The notes beneath the pieces were generated by a model. That model ran no database searches and was not told the origin of the DNA. It was given only the letters and a program-made list of their open reading frames with translations. The position numbers were made by a program, and so were the translations under genes. Below are positions 1 through 13,092 of a DNA stretch of 64,000 nucleotides, one piece after another. The stretch is taken from contig NC_077228.1 of NCBI RefSeq assembly GCF_027887165.1, positions 211,333,635 to 211,397,634 of the forward strand, given 5' to 3'. The DNA is from Monodelphis domestica. Its lineage: Eukaryota; Chordata; Mammalia; Didelphimorphia; Didelphidae. Each line of letters begins with the position of its first letter. Position 1 is the first letter of the stretch.

Positions 1-312
1 AATACTACCCACAAGCAGAGGATAAACTGTGGGAATAAAAACACCGATGAAAAACAACTGCTTGACTACAGGGTTGGAGGAGATAAGACTGAGGAGAGAC
101 TCTAAATGAACACTATAATGCAAATTCCAACAACAGGGAAATGGGTTCGAGTCAAGAACACATGTGATAACCAGTGGAATCATGCATCGGCTATGGGAGA
201 GGGAAAGGCTGGGGGGGGGGGAGGGGAGGAAAAGAAAACAATCTTTGTTTCCAATGAACAATGTATGAAAACGACCAAATAAAATAATGTTTAAATTTAA
301 AAATATATATAT
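1..312 (+). mobile_element. L1 3' UTR fragment
   Basis: The sequence reads as the end of an opossum-type L1 3' UTR: an AACTGCTTGACTACA-like stretch, a G-rich run near 208-230, then ACCAAATAAAATAATGTTTAA and an A/T-rich tail. The 5' part of the element lies outside the window. Confidence 0.6.
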
Positions 313-1440
313 AATATTTTTTATTATTTTACATTAATTTTAATTTTTACAATTTGACAACCAGAAGTTGGCCCCTGGCCCCAACTGCTGTTGCTGGTCC
401 TGCTGGGATCCTGGTAGCTGCCACTCTGTCTTCGGAACTCACAAACTGGGAGTCCTTGGAGCCGCTCTCCAAGCAGCTTGCAAAAACCAGGGTGTGTTTT
501 CCTTAGGCAATAATTAGCCTCCAAACCCCCTGTCCACATGGTGGGGGGAAAAAACTTCTCCCTAGACTTTTACCCCAGAGTGGGAAAGGGGAAGGAAGTT
601 TACTCTTCCAAACAGGAAGTAAAATTTCAAGCATGACATGCTCTATGAAAGAGCAGTACCTTGCGTATTTCAAACAGGTTCAAGTTTTAGGATGTTTTTT
701 CTTCCTACTGTTCCAGGGTGCCCTGATCCTTTCAATTATCTTGCCTGAGATTCAAGGGAGAAATTCATCTCCCTACAAGCCCTTGCCATTTGGGCCTGCC
801 TAGTTTCTAAGATACATTCAATTTGGGATTCCTCCAAACCATGTTCAATAAGTTATTCTCTCTCACTACAGGAAATCCCAGGGAAGGAACTTTAAAGAGT
901 CTGAAGGTGAAATTTTTAAGTCTTTTCAGACTCCATTGTTTTACACAAGTCTCTATATGTTATTTTATTTTGCTGATTGTCTGCTTTAAGATTTAATTTT
1001 CTTGTTTTAAGTTCATATATTCAATAGTATTCAATACTATTCTGTTACACTGGATCATTTTAATCTACTGTGTTTTACTATTATATATATTCTGTTACCT
1101 TTCCCCTATGACTATTGTAAAATATTGTAAAAGCCCATAAACCTATGGAGAATTTAATGAACTCAATATCTCAGATTGATTTTAATAGTTCTTCAGACAA
1201 TATTTTTTAGTTTTTTTAATAGCTCTGACTGATTATTTGCCTGCCTCTGAGTAATTTGTAACAAGAGTTAAAGGGTCCATTTAATAGCTGAAGTGAAGTT
1301 CCATAGGACTATTATAATCCCCACCTCTGCATTTAAAAAAAATGAAACGGGGTAAGACATTACAGTCTCATACCAGAGGAGCTGGGAAGTTGATCCTAGG
1401 GCACTGTACCCCTGGATGGCTACCAGGATGGAGCATTTCC
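313..1440. other. AT-rich intergenic stretch, nothing recognised
   Basis: No coding region or repeat family that I can name. A moderately GC-rich patch (about 360-560) sits in otherwise AT-rich sequence. It may be old retroviral or LINE sequence continuous with the fragment that starts near 1,450. Confidence 0.4.
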
Positions 1441-1449
1441 CATTTGTAA

Positions 1450-3340
1450 CTCTTCAACTTACTCTACCATTCCACCAGAATGATCTAGATTCTTGGTGAC
1501 ATTTTTAGACCCAACATCAACAGTACAGAGGTTTTTTTTGTTTTTGATTTTGTTTTTTCTAGACTCCTCTACCACATTTTGTAATGATGACAGTGGTAGA
1601 ATTAAAAAATATATTTCATTCAAGGTTGAAAGATTGCTACACCTGAAAAACTTGTGAAAAGCATCCATTAGCTTCTAAGGCTTTTTAAAAAAATGTCACA
1701 CAGCAGACCCATGTGGAAAATGATAGTGGGTTTGTTTGTTATTATAATTAAATGGGCTATTATAACTTTGGGGATTTTGATACTTTTTGAATGTGCATTA
1801 CTTGTTGCACTTCTGTTCTTTATAAAAAACTGTTACTTTCTAAAAAATAATTTGCACTCACTCAATGGATCATTGGCCAAGTTAAAAAGGAAATGGATCT
1901 CATTTTTGGTGAGGAACCTTTGTATTCTACCTTTTCTTAGTTGACACAGTGTGTCAATGATTGTAAGCTATATATTTTTATTTAAAATTTTTATTATTGT
2001 TTTTGCTTGCATGTGCAAAATAGTAGTTATTTTACCTTTTCTCTCCTTTTTATGTTTGAAGAACATGTCACCAGTATTAAGATTTTCTTTAATTTTTTTT
2101 ATCTTGCAGTAATATAAGTTTAAAATACATTTGCCCTAATGTCAATGCATACCCCAAAAGCCTTAGACTATAAAAAAATGATGCCATTGATTGTTTAAAA
2201 ATTATGGGACTTTGGCAGTTGGGTAGCTCAGTGGATTGAGAGCCAGGCCTAAAGATGGGAGGTCCTAGGTTCAAATCTGGCCTCAGACACTTCCCAGTTG
2301 TGTGACCCTGGGCAAGTCACTTGACCCCCATTGCCTAGCCCTTACCACTCTTCTGCCTTGGAGCCAATACATAGTATTGACCCCAAGATGAAAGGTAAGA
2401 GTTTTAAAAAATCATGGGATTTTGCTTAATGATTCTGTCTGATTCCAGGAGAAGGGAATACAAAAAGAGCCATTGCACAGTGCCAAAGAAGCACAAAGCT
2501 AAACTTCATAGTGCCTACTGAGCACAAAGTAAAAGAGACTGATCCCAGTGGAACTGATGTAATTTTGAGGCAAGACAAGAGGACTTGAACTTGCATGGGT
2601 TTTGAGATTGTAACTGTTTTGACATATGTCAAAGGCAGGTCTTCTTTGTCCCACATTCTACCAAGTATCTCAATTCTGGCTCTATCATGGCTCCCATTTG
2701 CTACTAAAATCTAGACCCTTTTCTGTCTTTCATAGTGTGGCAAACTTTCTGTAATCCTGGCTACTGACTAGGTAAAAGCATAATTGCTTAAATCACTTTT
2801 ATTGGGCCCTAATTCAAGGACGTGCTATAGGTTTATTTCCTTTTACTTAGAATTTTTACATATAAGACTTGGATAGTCTATATTTCATCCAGATGTTATC
2901 TTTTCTCTTTTATTTGGATTTTTTGATGGTTTTGATTTCTCTTGCTAATTGATTCATATACCTCATAACTCAGTCATGCATCCCTGAGTGATCCCTATGT
3001 TTTTCAACATCCTCTTCAGGGGGAATGTATTATTATTCTAAAATGCAAACTTCAGATTCTTTTTAGACTAATTTTAGGATAAGAAACATGCTACCTCTTT
3101 GAATCCATAAAATGAACTGTTTGGAGAAGGTGCCATGAAGGTGCCTGCACAAACCACCCACTGCACCAGAAGATCCAGAGTGAACTTTGGGACATGGTGA
3201 TTTTAACTCTGTGGGGTTGAATGCATTTGTTTTGTATGTATACTTTTATGCAGAAGGGGACTGCCCCCTAATTGGCTTTTTATCAATGCACCTAGCAATC
3301 ATGAGTTTGTTCTTTTCTCCTTTATCCCCAAATTACTGTA
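1450..3340 (+). pseudogene. Endogenous retrovirus 3' remnant, copy A (env end and downstream)
   Basis: This shares order and sequence with copy B (4.56-7.42 kb) and, in reverse, with copy C (12.94-19.5 kb). At 1,693-1,944 a short ORF holds a hydrophobic segment like the transmembrane end of a retroviral envelope. The downstream stretch, with motifs near GATTCATATACCTCATAACTC (about 2,951) and CTAATTGG (3,269), recurs in all three copies and probably includes LTR sequence. The coding part is short and broken by stops and deletions. A SINE lies at 2,214-2,405. Confidence 0.6.
2214..2405 (+). mobile_element. SINE1-type tRNA-derived SINE
   Basis: The head has a box A-like TAGCTCAGTGGATTGAGAGC and a box B-like GGTTCAAATC, with an A-rich tail. 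Imperfect direct repeats AAAATTATGGGACTTTG and AAAATCATGGGATTTTG flank it as target-site duplication. It is inserted in retroviral copy A. Confidence 0.88.
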
Positions 3341-3641
3341 ATTTAAAAATTGATTATATTAAATGATCAACTGGGAAGACTAGTCTCCCAAAATGATAAT
3401 CAGGGGGTAATGTAAAATTGAAAATCTGTTACCCTAAAAAAACTACATTTCCTGGGAGCCCACTGACTTCCTGTCATTACATACTTTCTGTAGATAGGTG
3501 ATAAATTCAGTGGGCATTCTGTATCTGGCCTCTTTGGCTTCCTGTCGACAACCATGGTGGTAGTAAGAGGGGCTTTGAACAGGCTGAATAGCCATGGGCA
3601 CATGGTTTTTTTATTTGTTACCTTTTTATTCCTTTACTTCT
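3341..3641. other. Unclassified intergenic sequence
   Basis: No gene seen. The segment near 3,400-3,600 has moderate GC and could be part of an unrecognised LTR, but I see no termini or duplication to prove it. Confidence 0.3.
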
Positions 3642-3843
3642 TTTTTTTTTAACCCTTACCTTCCGTCTTGGAGTCAATACTGTGTATTGGCTCCAAGGCA
3701 GAAGAGTAGTAAGGGCTAGGCAATGGGGGTCAAGTGACTTGCCCAGGGTCACACAGCTGGGAAGTATCTGAGGCCAGATTTGAACCTAGGACCTCCCGTC
3801 TCTAGGACTGGCTCTCAATCCACTGAGCTACCCAGATGCCCCC
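3642..3843 (-). mobile_element. SINE1-type SINE with 15-bp target duplication
   Basis: Reverse-orientation SINE (poly-T start, tRNA-like head at its right end). A perfect duplication TATTCCTTTACTTCT lies at 3,627-3,641 and 3,844-3,858. Confidence 0.93.
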
Positions 3844-4019
3844 TATTCCTTTACTTCTAATGGTCATTTAATAAATCTCTTAAAATATTATATTTTTATT
3901 ATTTAAAATTAATTTTTATTTTTATTCTGCCCCAGCTCTAGGCATTCCAAATTACAAAAAGTCATTTACATGTACATGAACAGAGTAGGGTAGCTTCAGG
4001 TATTTTAACTCAAATTTTA

Positions 4020-6940
4020 AGGCCTGTTCAGCATCCAGTTGCTTATTATTCAGCCCAGATCATCCCAGTAGCTTCAGAAGCACCACCCTGTCTTATAGAC
4101 CTAGCTGCTACAGTTTTCTTAGTAACTAAATATGCTGATTTAGTATTTGAGTGCCCATTAACCATAATGTGCCAGCATGATATTGAGGCATTGTTGTTAA
4201 GGCATAAAATACAGGCATTTTCAGATCAAAGACTTGCTAGGTTTGAGATAACCTTATTGGGTAATGAAAATATCTTAAAACACTGTACAGTCCTTAATTC
4301 TGCCACCTTGCTTCCAGATTTACCAGTTTCAGGAGAACCATTTGCACAATTGTGAATCTTTAGTGTCCATGGCTGAAAAGCCTCAAGATAACCTCCTAGA
4401 CACTCTTTTAGACAACCCAGACTTAGATTTATACACTGATGGATCTTCTTTCATGAGGGATGGCATATGCTAAACTGGAGGTGCTCTAGTCACAGAATTT
4501 GCCACTACCTATATCAGTGTATGATCACTATAGTGATATAGTCCATATAGACTAGTCCACAGCCAGAAATCTAGGTTCTTGGTGGAATTTTAGACCCCAA
4601 AGGTCAAGACCAAATTCAGTAGCATCTTCATCAGCAGTACAGAGCTTTTACTGGACTCTTCTGCCAAATTTTAGAATGATGGTAGTAATATATTGTGTTA
4701 GAAATATCACAGCTGAGGTTGAAAGATTGCTCAAGACACAACTCAAGTCATCTCCCAAACTACTAAGGCCACTTCTTACCTATAGGAAGAGATTGACTCC
4801 CTAGCAAAAACAGTTTTACAAAATTGGATGGCCCTTGACATGCTCATAGCTGCATTGGAAGATGCATGTGCCTTTATTAATCAGTCTTATTGTCCTTATG
4901 TAAATAGATTTGGAGAACTTGTGACAAATATCTGTGAGCTTCAAAGGCTTTGAAATGACACACAGCATGTAGTTATAGAGACTCATGTGAATCCTAATGA
5001 TAACTGGTAGAACCTCTCATGACTCCTGGAACAGGTTTGCTCACAGTTGTCGTCAAATGGGCTCTTATAATTTTGGGGATTGTCGTACTTAGAATCTGCA
5101 TTAGTTGTTGTACTCCTATTTATAACAAGCTTTTGCCTGGTGGAACAATTTTGTACACTCACATCATGGATCATGGCCAAGTTAGAAAGGAAATAGAACT
5201 TGTTTTTGAGTGAAAAACCTTTGTGTTGTATTGGCACTTGGAATGTGAACTATAAATTCCTGATTATTATTATTCTTTTTTCTTTATATTTGCAATAGGA
5301 TATTTGACTTTTTTTTCTTTCTTTTTATTTTTTGTACTTGAAGTACATATAATCAATATTAATGGTTTTGATTTTGAAAGATAAGTTTATAATATCTTTT
5401 AGCCCTAATACTAATGCATACCCAAAAGCTTCAGACTATGAAAACATGCTATTGATTGTTAAGTTTTATGGGACTTTAATAATAGTATCTGATTTCAGAA
5501 GAGATAACAAAAGAGCCACTGCACAGTGCAAAGAAACACAAGGTCAAGGAGACCAACAAGGTTGAGGAGACCAACAATCCCTGTGGGTTTGATGAGGATC
5601 TGTGCCAAGATAGAAGACTTATTTTGAGGTTCAAGGAATCATCTGTTTGACAAATCCAGATGCTAGACTTCCCCATGACAGATTCCTATATGTATCTTAG
5701 TTTGACTTTCACTTTGGATCCCCTATCCCTGAGATTGAAGGTAAAATCAGACCAAGGAATTACATTTCCCTTTTACCTCAAAATCTAGTCCCTTCTCTTT
5801 TATAATATGGCAATTTTCTATAGTCCTTACTGCTAATGTATAAGTCCTATATTGTTGCAATTGTACTGAAGGCTTATAGGTCAGAAATCACTTTAATTGG
5901 ACCCTGCTGGTGATTCAAGGACCTGTTATGGGTTTATTCTTTTTTCTCATATTTTTATACACATAAGATTTTGAGATATATTTTTATTTTTTCTCCCAAA
6001 TTTAATTTTTTCTCTTCTATTGGTGTGTGTGTGTGTGTTTGTGTGTTGTTATAATTAAAGTAGTGTTTGCCATAAACTGTAACAGACAAAAGAGTGGCTT
6101 GGCATAAACTGTGACCGCGAAAATATGGTTTCAAGACAGTGTCTTGCATGAAATCAAAATTAAAGTGGTCACCATGAGAAAAATTCCCAAATATGAAATA
6201 CCCAAGTCATCTGGGTTTTATGGAGATTTTAATTAATACAAATTAAAGAATTAATGAAAGGGAGAGAGAGAGTAAGAGGAAATAATGAGAAAAGGGCTAG
6301 GCCAGCCTAGGCTTTTAAGTCTTAAGAGAGAGATTAGTCAGTCTTTTATCCACTCACCACAAGATTTGTCCCAAGAAAGATTATAGTGTTCAGAGAGACC
6401 CACCAGTTCAGCTCCTCAGCTCCACTTCAGCTTCCAAGGCTGAATTTCTTCAGAGGCCTTCTGATTCTCCTTTTAAAGACAATTTTCTCCTATGTCACCT
6501 CCCCTAAGTTCTCACATCTACCAATCACAGTAGACGTTTTCACAGGACTGACCATTCTTAATTCACACCTTTTTACTTCTCAACTTCTCTGAGTAGACTA
6601 AAACTTCTGAGTAAGTTCACACCTCTTTCCCCCTTGCAAGTTTGCAAGTTGCCTGACCTTTTAGTGATTAATTTGACCTTCATAGGTACTTATCACCTTT
6701 TTGTATTAGATCTAAAATAGACTTAGCTTAAGGGTATTAGCTTCACTTTAAGTATGGGTTAAGTACTTTTCATTGTTCAGTAAAGAAGTTTACAATTTTA
6801 TCTTCCCCTAAAGTATGCTTAAGTATGGGTGGAGTAATGTTAGAGTTCTCACATTCCTGACTAAATCCCTTCATTGTTTAAAATGGGGAATGGTCTTAAC
6901 CAAGTGTTCTAAAGTAGGGTCTGAGAATTTTTAAGATTCA

Positions 6941-6983
<43 letters not shown>

Positions 6984-7420
6984 ATTTTCTTTTGAGAATT
7001 GATTCATATACCTCATTACTCAGTCATGTACCCTGGGGGTGATTCTGGTATTGGTCAACATCTTCCGGGGGGGGGGGGTTGTAAAATTATCCTAAAATCC
7101 AAGGTTTTAAAATCTTTTAAAGAAATTTTAGGAAAAGAAAATCAGCAATACCTCAAATCAAGAAAACAGATCTTTTAGAGAAGGTGGCATAAGGATGCCT
7201 ACAGAAACCATACACTGCATCAAGAAATCTAGAGTGAACTTTGAGATATAATGAATTGAACTGAAAGAGGTTGAACATATCATTTATTCTGAAGGTAAAC
7301 TCTTACACCAAAGGGGGGTGCTCACAATTGGATTTTTGTCAATGCATCTATCAATCATTTCTGTTTTCTTTCTGTTTTCTTTCCCTCTTATCCCCATATT
7401 GTTGCAATTCTAGGTAAAAT
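4020..7420 (+). pseudogene. Endogenous retrovirus remnant, copy B (pol and env pieces, 3' part)
   Basis: Degenerate pol-like sequence at about 4,030-4,500 carries a recognisable RNase H motif (YTDGSS, about 4,434-4,451). Env sequence at 4,560-5,213 ends in a hydrophobic membrane segment at 5,019-5,130. The 3' part (5,240-6,046 and 6,943-7,420) matches copies A and C and is split by a solo LTR. Multiple stops and deletions make it non-functional. The gamma-like (class I) assignment comes from the RNase H and integrase style shared with copy C. Confidence 0.65.
6047..6942 (-). mobile_element. Solo LTR 1 inserted in a TG microsatellite
   Basis: It runs TG...CA on either strand (right end TTCACA). 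Homologous to 11,298-12,174 and 13,093-14,106. GTGT flanks both sides (6,043-6,046 and 6,943-6,946), consistent with a 4-bp duplication, although the TG-repeat context makes that weak evidence alone. Copies A and C lack it at the matching place. Confidence 0.75.
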
Positions 7421-8025
7421 ATTGACTCCAAGACAGAAGGTAAGGGATAAAAAAAAAAAGAATTGATGAACTAAAAAAAAAAGAATTAGTGAACTACCTA
7501 AAAGTCATGATAAAAAAAGCCTATACATATTACAAGAAATAATTTTAAAAAAACAGAAATGGAAAGAATCCACAGATTACTTCCTGTAATAAATTCCAGT
7601 AATGTCATAGCCAAATTCAAGAGCTCCCAGGCTGAGGAGCAAATACTCCAAGCAGCCTGAAAGAAAAAATTCAAATATCATGGAGTCCCAGACTGGATTA
7701 CACAGAATCTGGCACCTTGGTAGCTTCTACTTTGAAGGGTCAGAAGGCTTAGAATATATTATTCTGGAAGGCAAGGGAACTGGGTTTTACAACCAAGAAT
7801 CACCTACCCATCAAATTTGACTATTCTTTCTGGGAAAAGTATGGACATTTAATAAAATAGATTTCCAAGCATTTCTGAAGAAAAGACCAGACTTACACAG
7901 AAAATTTAATGTCTAAATACAAAATTCAAGAGAAGTGTAAAAAGTAAAGAGAAAACATTTTAATGACTTCAATAAGGTTAAATTGTTTATATTATTATAT
8001 GAAAATATGATATCTGTAACTCTTA

Positions 8026-10508
8026 CTCCATCCTTTAATTCTGACCTTGTGGGTGTCTACCCGCCTCATGTGTTTCTTGAAGACAACATATGGTAGGGTT
8101 TTGGATTCTAACCCATTCTGCTATTCGTCTATGTTTTATGGGGGAGTTCATCCCATTCACATTCAAAGTTATGATTGTCACTTGTGGACTCCATGGAATT
8201 TTTATATCCTTCCCTAATTCTAAACTTTCTTCTTTAGCTCTAACCTTTTAATCCAGTGATTTACTTTAAATCAGTCCCCCTTGTCCCCTCCCTTGATATG
8301 TTTCCCTTACTACCCCCTCCCTTTTTTCCCCTCCCCATCCCCCCTCTCCTTCCCTCCCTTTTTGTGTTCCCTCTCCCCCTACCCACCTTGGTTTTCCCTT
8401 CTCCCTACCCTTGTTGGGTAAGATAGAATTCAAGATCCCAATGGATCTGGATGTTCTTCCCTCTCAGAGTTGATTTCCCTGAGAGTAAGGTTTAAGTAAA
8501 AACTCTCTTCCTCTCCTTCTTATAGGAGTTTTCTTCCCCTCCCCTTCCCATGTGAATCCTTGTATGAGAAAGATTATTCTATTTGATTTTTCTTTTCCCC
8601 CTATTTACACATTGCATTTTCCATAAATTAATATATATAGATATAAATATAGTCCTTATAGAAGAGAGTTTGAATAAAAGAAAAGATAACAATTTTCTCC
8701 TTTTCCCTTTCCTTCATATTTACCTTTTCAGGTGTTCCATGCTCTTTGTTTTTCAATATCAAACCTTCCACAGAGCTCTGGTCTTTTCTTTGCAAAAACT
8801 TGGAAATCTTCTATTTTTTTGAATGCCCATACTTCCCCTTGGAAGTATATAGTCAGTTTTGCTGGATAGCTGATTCTTGGTTGAAGACTCAGCTCTCTTG
8901 CCTTTCTGAAAATCATGTTCCATGCCTTACAATCATTCAGAGTGTAACTTGCAAGGTCTTGTGTGACTCTGATTGGCATTCCTTTATATCTAAATTGTCT
9001 TTTTCTGGCTTCTTGTAAGATTTTTTCTTTTGCTTGAAAGCTTTGGAATTTGGCAATTATATTCCTGGGAGTTGTCTTTTGGGGATTTAGGGTAGAGGGT
9101 GTTCTGTGAGTTCTTTCAATGCCTGTATTCCCCCCCCCCCCCATTTTAGAATCTCTGGGCAATTTTTTTTTATTATATCTTGTATTACGATGTCGAGTTT
9201 GCTGTTTATTTCTGGCTTTTCTGGTAGTCCAATTATTCTTAAATTATCTCTTCTTCCTCTATTTTCCAAGTCTGTCACCTTGTCAATAAGATATTTTGTG
9301 TTCTATTCTAATTTCTTGATCTTTTGGCTTTGCTTTATTGATTCTTGCTCTTTTTCAAGGTCATTGTCTTCCAGTTGTCTTTCTGACCTTTAAATTCTGA
9401 CCTTTAAAGCCTGGTTTTCCTTTTCAGTTTGGTCAAACCAGTTTTGTAGTTGTGTGAAATTCTTTTACATTATTTCCCACTTTCCCTGCCAGAACGCTTC
9501 CATCTTTTTGATCATTTCCGATTCAAATTCTTCAAGAGTTTGTGAAGAGTTTCCATTTCCTTTGGAAGGTTTCGGAGCATTTGCTTGTGTTTTCTCTTCT
9601 ATCTCCTCTGTATTTTGTATTTTTGTTCCATAAAATGTGTCCAAAGTTGCCCCCTTCTTCTTGTTTTTCTTGTTGTTTTGAGGCTTTTGTACTTCTGTGC
9701 TGTTTGCCATCTCTATCTGAGTGAGGGGGGCTGACTCTTCTTTTATCTGTCTGGTGTTCAGAGGCTTTAGCCCCAGTCAAATTGTCTGTTCTCCGCAGCT
9801 GTTCTGTCTTCCCCAGGAAGCCAGGAATTGCTAGTGTTTCGGTGTTACTGCCCTCCTCAGTTCCCTCCTGATACTTCTCCGTTGCCTTACTTCTATGCTC
9901 TGAGCCTGGCTTGGCACTCTCCGTGAGCTATCTCAATGCCTTTGCCGGCCAGAAGACCCTGCTCTCTGAGGGGGAGGGGCCGTGGCTTCCCAGAGCTCCG
10001 AGGTTTTCTGATAGGATTAACTTCAACTGGGTTGAACTGAGTATGCCCTGAGGCAGGGACCTTCCATGAGACTCAATTGGAAGGATCCAGCCAGGGGGCT
10101 ACAGGCTCCCTCCAGTCTCTTTCTGTTTCCCTGCTGTCTGTGTTGGGTGCCCCCGCGACTGGGTCAGGTTGTTTTCAGGATGTGGCCCTCAGAATAGCCA
10201 GCCCTGAGGTCCTTTTTCCTGCCCTAAGGTTCCTGCTGCTGCCTCAGACTCAGAGCTCTGGGTTGGGGGGATGGGTCCTGGGACCTTCCTTCTGCTTACC
10301 CCTTAGATCCAAGTGATCTAGGGTTCTGGCTTTGGGGGGGCCATACCTTTTGATCCAGGTCCAGGAGGAGGGTTCCCAGGGTCTATTCAGTTGTTCATTT
10401 TGAATTTCGGTGCCCTAGGAGCATATAGTTTGAGATCGGTAAGGAAGGGTTTTTGGAGCTCTGAACTTTAGCTCTTTCTAAGCCACCATCTTGACCTGAA
10501 GTCCCGAC
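8026..10508 (-). mobile_element. Inverted L1, 5' end present but 3' truncated
   Basis: On the minus strand it starts at 10,508 with a GC-rich 5' UTR, has ORF1 (start near 9,710, broken by frameshifts including a homopolymer at 9,131-9,142; RNA-binding part at 8,728-9,162), then the first codons of ORF2 (about 8,190 to 8,026), where it stops. Duplication ATCTGTAACTCTTA flanks it at 8,012-8,025 and 10,509-10,522. There is no poly(A) tail. Confidence 0.8.
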
Positions 10509-11297
10509 ATCTGTAACTCTTAAAATTGTTATTATCATACTAATTAAAGGAAGTATACATAGACAGTATGGTAACAAGCTATTTAGGATGATATTTTTAA
10601 AATCTAGGGGTAAAAAAGAGGATTGTATTAAGAGAAATGAAGAGAGAAATAAAATGGGGGTAAATTATATCACATAAAGGGACACAGAGGGGGAAAATAT
10701 TATTATGGTTATGGGGAGAACAAGAGTGATGATGGGTAGTGCTTAAACCTTACTCTTATTGGAATTGGCTCAGAGAGAGAAAAACAGCCAGATTCATTGG
10801 GGTATATAATCCTATCTTACCTTATAGAGAAGTAGAAGGGGAATAAGATAGGGGGTGGTGAGGAGGGGAGTAATATAAGAGAGGGAGAAGTTGGGGGTGA
10901 TTAAAAGTAAAACACTGGTATGAAGGGAAAGAGTGAAATCAGCAAGGGGAGGATTAAAAGAAGAAATCAAGATAGAGGGGAATACACAGATGGTAATCAT
11001 AACTGTGAATATAAATGGGATGAACTCACCCATAAAACAGAAGCAGATAGAAGAGAAGTTTAAAAACCAGAATCCTACCATATGTTGTTTACAGGAAACA
11101 CATTGGAGGCAAGTAGACACACACAGAGTAAAAGGTAAGAGGCTAGAGCAGAATCTATGGGACTTCAACTAAGGAAAAGGAGAAGTAGCAATCATGATCT
11201 CAGACAAAGCTAAAATTTTTAAAATCTGATTAAAAGAGATAAGTAAGATAATAACATCTTGATAAAAGGTAGTATCAACAAGAAGAAATATCAGTAC

Positions 11298-12174
11298 TGT
11301 GAACCTTAAAATTTCTCAGACCCTACTTCATAAGGTTTGGTTAAGACCATTCCCCATTTAAACAATGAAGGGGCTTAGATCAGGAATGTGAGATCTCTAC
11401 TCCACCCCTACTTAAGCCTGCTTTAGGGTAAGAAACTCCTTGCTGAACAATGAAAAATACTTAAACCCATACTTATAGTAAGGCAAAAGTTCTTAATCTG
11501 TGCCTATTTTTAGATCTAATACAAAAGAATGCTAAGTACCTATAAAGGTCAGGCAAGTTGTGAATTTACAAGGAGCAAAGAGGTGAGAAACTTACTCAGA
11601 GGTTTTTCAGGCATGAATTACTTAAAAGTTTAGCCTTCTTAGGTGTGAATTAAGAATGGTCTGTCCTTTGGAAAACATCTACTGTGATTGGTAGATGTAA
11701 GAACTTAGGGGAGGTGACATAGGAGAAAATTCCTTTTAAAAGGAGAGGAAAAGCTGCCTTGAGAAGTCTCACAGGAACTCTCTCTGGAGATGGCAGCTGG
11801 CCAAAGCTGAACTGGTGTCTCTCTGAATATTAGAATCCTTGCTTGGACAAATCCTATGGTGAATGGATAAAGGGCTGACTGATCTCTCTTTTAGGGCTTG
11901 GGCCTGGGCTGGCCTGGGATGGCCTATATTTTTCTCATTATTTCCTTTTTCTCTCTCCTTTTCATTAATTCCTCATTTGTATTAATTAAAATCTCTATAA
12001 AACCCAGCTGTCTTAGGTATATTGAATAATTGGGAATTTTTCCCTGGCGACCACCTTATATTTGATTTAAAAACAAGACACTGTCTTGAAAACATATTTT
12101 CTGCGGTCACAATTTAAGGCTTCAACTATTTTAACTGCCACAGTTTATGGTCTTCAACTATTTTAATTACTATA
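11298..12174 (+). mobile_element. Solo LTR 2 in L1 ORF2
   Basis: Starts TGTGAACCTTAAAA and ends CTATA (a changed CACA by comparison with the other copies). GTAC lies at 11,294-11,297 and 12,175-12,178 as a 4-bp duplication. Homologous to solo LTRs 1 and 3 in inverse orientation. No internal retroviral genes remain, as expected after LTR-LTR recombination. Confidence 0.8.
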
Positions 12175-12220
12175 GTACTTAACATATATATGTACCAAAT
12201 AGTATAGCATCTACATTTTT

Positions 12221-12417
12221 TTAAAACCCTTACCTTCCATCTTGGAGTCAATACTGTGTATTGGCTCCAAGGCAGAAGAGTGGTAAGGGCTAGGCAATGG
12301 GGGTCAAGTGACTTGCCCAGGGTCACACAACTGGGAAGTGTCTGAGACCAGATTTGAACCTAGGACCTCCCATCTCTAGGCCTAGCTCTCAATCCACTGA
12401 GCTACCCAGCTGCCCCC
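12221..12417 (-). mobile_element. SINE1-type SINE with 15-bp target duplication
   Basis: A perfect AGCATCTACATTTTT flanks it at 12,206-12,220 and 12,418-12,432, interrupting L1 ORF2 just past solo LTR 2. Confidence 0.93.
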
Positions 12418-12513
12418 AGCATCTACATTTTTAAAGGAGCTTGAGGAAATAGGGAAACTATACTAGTGTGGGAACTCAACCTTCCTCTATTAGAAGCAGA
12501 TAAATCTAACCAA

Positions 12514-12865
12514 TGTTAGATTTAAATTAATAGCTCTGGGTTCTTATTTCCCACAGAGTTTATTAATAATCACTTGAAACAGAGAAATCAGATATATAGA
12601 GATTTAAGCATAATCTAACCTAATTTTGACCATGTGTTTATCCACATGGCTGTCTCTCTCAGCCATGGTCCTTTTCCACTCTCTCCAAGGGAATAAAGAG
12701 AGACTGTCTCCTTGTCCCCCTTCCTTTATCCTCTCTTAGTGCTCACACACATCAGCTGTGTGTTTAAGTGATGTCCAGTCACACTTCTGGGACAAGCTGA
12801 GTCAGACAGGAAGGAAGTCAAAGACTCTGGGGGGAGGGGGAGAGTGTTTCTATTTACACAATACC
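12514..12865. mobile_element. LTR-like repeat (second copy near 30.69 and 31.33 kb)
   Basis: Starts TGTTAGATTTAAATTAATA and ends TTTACACA. It is closely similar to 30,690-30,780 plus 31,332-31,565, and both copies sit in L1 sequence. TG...CA termini suggest a solo LTR of another family, but I could not find a convincing target duplication. Confidence 0.5.
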
Positions 12866-13092
12866 CGGTGTGATTCTATTGGAAGATGAGCATGCTGACA
12901 TCTCCCAGAATTACATGCCTATTCTCCCCAACAACAAAAATATGATTGATAAACACGTTGACAAAATGCCAATTGGGGGCATTGCCCTTTGACATAAGAG
13001 TTTACATTAAGAATAAGTATATTCAATCCCCTTCGATTCAGTTCATTATATCCCAAAGTTCACTCTGGATCTTTTGTTGCAGTGTGTGGTTT

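Larger units (their letters stand above)
7450..12513 (+). pseudogene. L1 LINE (end of ORF1, start of ORF2), split by three insertions
   Basis: L1 sequence lies at about 7,450-8,025, 10,523-11,297 and 12,179-12,205 plus 12,433-12,513. The first part is the C-terminal ORF1 region with frameshifts. At 10,933-11,172 an ORF reads into the ORF2 endonuclease start (NINGMNSPIKQKQIEEKFKN, then ICCLQETHW). The inserts are an inverted L1 (8,026-10,508), a solo LTR (11,298-12,174) and a SINE (12,221-12,417). No part is intact. Confidence 0.82.

Noticed and set aside
2214..2300. tRNA gene suggested by box A and box B motifs
   Set aside because: The same sequence recurs across the window with an A-rich tail and target duplications. 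It is the tRNA-like head of a SINE, and no cloverleaf with a proper acceptor stem is seen.
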